Source of the DNA: Hymenobacter arizonensis
GTDB taxonomy: Bacteria; Bacteroidota; Bacteroidia; Cytophagales; Hymenobacteraceae
Reading direction: 5' to 3'
Assembly (NCBI RefSeq): GCF_900115775.1
Contig: NZ_FOXS01000001.1
Coordinates: 248,001 to 312,000, forward strand
Length of the DNA: 64,000 nt
Shown: one piece after another, positions 63,006 to 64,000 of the stretch
Layout of the letters: each line of letters opens with the position of its first letter
Position numbering within the stretch: the first letter of the stretch is position 1
Translations under genes and position numbers: made by a program
Notes under the pieces: model-generated
Told to the model about the DNA's origin: nothing
Databases searched by the model: none
What the model saw: only the letters and a program-made list of their open reading frames with translations

Positions 63006-64000
63006 TTACACCGAGTTGGAGATGACGCGGCCGCTCTCCAGGCGCAGGGTGTGGGGCAGGCGCTTGAGCACGGCCTCGTCGCCGGTGGCCACAATAACCG
63101 TCCAGTTGTGCACGGGGTCCAGAATGCGGTCGAGTATTTGGTAGCGCTCGGCCGGCGACACGGCGGGCAGCAGGCCATCGAGTAGCAGCAGCTGCGGTTT
63201 GTAGAGCAAGGCGCGGGCCAGCACCAGTTTCTGGCGGGTGCTGTCGGGCAGGGGCGAGGCCGGGCCGACTTCCGTCGCCAGGCCTTGCGGCAGGGCGTAG
63301 AGTTCGTCGCGTAGGTTGACCATGGCCAGGGCCGGTGCCACCTCCTCAACGTGCAGGTAATCTTGCCCCAGCGTGAGGTTTTCGAGCACCGAGCCGCTGA
63401 ACAGCTCCTGGCCGGGCAGGGTGTCGGCAATCAGGCGGGCCAGGCGCTCGGGCGCAATGTCGCGCAGGGCCGTGCCGTTGTAGGCAATCACGCCGGTGTA
63501 GCCGTCGAGCTGGGCGGCCAGCAGGCGCAGCAGGCTGGTTTTGCCCGAGCCGTCGGGGCCTGCCAGGCCCAGGTGCTGGCCGGGCTCCAGGCGCAGATTG
63601 AGGCCCTGCACGGCGGCTCGCCCGCCGTTGGGGTAGTGGTAGTTCAGCTGGCGCAGCTCCACGGAGGCCGCCTTTTTGGGCTCGTTGCTGGCGGAAGTAT
63701 CAACTCGGTCTTGTACTTCTGATTCGGGGTTCAGCGGCAAATCGAGCAGGTGACCGATTTTGTCGACCGAGGTGAGGGCGTCGTACACCACGTCCAGCTT
63801 CACCAGCAGCTTTTCCACGGCGTTCAGCACCAGAATAATTACGATTTCGGCAGCCACAAACTGGCCAATGTTAATCTGCTTGTTGATGAGCAGCACAGCG
63901 CCCACAATCAGCAGCGAAGCCGTTACCAGCACTTTAAAGGCCACGAACCCGAAGTACTGGGTCAGCAGCACTTGGAAGTGGGCCTTGCGGGCCGTGAGGT
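63006..64000 (-). CDS. ABC exporter with degenerate nucleotide-binding domain (5' end outside window)
   Basis: The visible 331 codons cover part of the transmembrane domain and the whole nucleotide-binding domain of an ABC exporter; the frame runs off the right edge. Walker A (GLAGPDGSGKTSLL) is intact. The Q-loop has P instead of Gln (LPGQELFSGS), the signature LSGGQ reads LPDST, Walker B ends LLLLDG with Gly instead of the catalytic Glu, and the H-loop His is Gly (VIVATGDE). It probably binds but does not hydrolyse ATP unless paired with another ATPase. It is the inner-membrane part of a type-1-like export cluster with HlyD and TolC. The cargo is unknown. Confidence 0.87.
   Translation of the reverse strand, partial: LTARKAHFQVLLTQYFGFVAFKVLVTASLLIVGAVLLINKQINIGQFVAAEIVIILVLNAVEKLLVKLDVVYDALTSVDKIGHLLDLPLNPESEVQDRVDTSASNEPKKAASVELRQLNYHYPNGGRAAVQGLNLRLEPGQHLGLAGPDGSGKTSLLRLLAAQLDGYTGVIAYNGTALRDIAPERLARLIADTLPGQELFSGSVLENLTLGQDYLHVEEVAPALAMVNLRDELYALPQGLATEVGPASPLPDSTRQKLVLARALLYKPQLLLLDGLLPAVSPAERYQILDRILDPVHNWTVIVATGDEAVLKRLPHTLRLESGRVISNSV

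Noticed and set aside
61392..63185. 597-codon antisense open frame over the HlyD and ABC genes
   Set aside because: It is Gly/Val/Ala/His-rich with no family signature, typical of GC-rich shadow frames. The sense genes are clear. The same applies to long antisense frames at 1330-2901, 5146-6156, 28385-30010, 51809-52783 and 56052-57437.

Overview
The window looks like a chromosome segment of a Hymenobacter-like member of the Bacteroidota (order Cytophagales). The evidence is a GC-rich sequence with densely packed genes, repeated use of the Bacteroidota -7 promoter box TAnnTTTG, a type IX secretion (T9SS) C-terminal sorting tail, a TonB-dependent receptor, and family types typical of the phylum (DUF2911, DUF3078, DUF2382, DUF1361, M1/M28 exported peptidases, SCO/cytochrome c lipoproteins). 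I see no phage, insertion sequence, tRNA, rRNA or CRISPR array. The window reads as ordinary chromosome with many intergenic palindromic repeats.

Layout. Positions 1-6.6 kb hold the end of a beta-carbonic anhydrase, an M1 aminopeptidase, an acyltransferase and a TonB-dependent receptor. Positions 6.7-11.2 kb hold the most unusual locus. A promoter and a SAM-I riboswitch are followed by a tiny reading frame with six consecutive cysteine codons, then a RimK-like ATP-grasp enzyme, an SfnG/SsuD-like flavin monooxygenase and an amino-acid permease. This looks like a sulfur-regulated unit. Positions 11.2-19.9 kb hold a CPBP protease, two DUF2382 stress-type proteins, an HD-domain protein, topoisomerase III and a PAS histidine kinase overlapping its response regulator. 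Positions 20-31.7 kb carry a DUF2867 short-chain dehydrogenase-like protein, DUF2911, lipoproteins, an M28 peptidase, SseB, a three-gene cluster (lipoprotein, SCO, cytochrome c), a T9SS-exported nuclease and an aldo/keto reductase.

Positions 31.8-45 kb carry a DACNV-type diadenylate cyclase-like protein, an HI0933-type flavoprotein, a cation antiporter, a ClC channel, a yeast-type cytosine deaminase, an AddB-like nuclease, a BLUF photoreceptor and DUF3078. Positions 45.2-51 kb hold a MntA/HepT toxin-antitoxin pair, a sugar-modification cluster (oxidoreductase, aminotransferase, glycosyltransferase), FtsE and a small transaldolase. Positions 51.2-64 kb hold the SRP RNA gene, guaA, a second amidotransferase, a dNTP triphosphohydrolase, a large M1-type peptidase with a barrel-like tail, GNAT, DUF1361, and a TolC/HlyD/ABC exporter that runs off the right edge.

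Three themes cut across the genes. First, at least eight long inverted repeats of several sequence families sit between genes. Second, TAnnTTTG boxes lie exactly four bases before three start codons, the same spacing as before the inferred SRP RNA 5' end, which suggests leaderless transcripts. Third, the terminal ABC ATPase has lost nearly all catalytic motifs.
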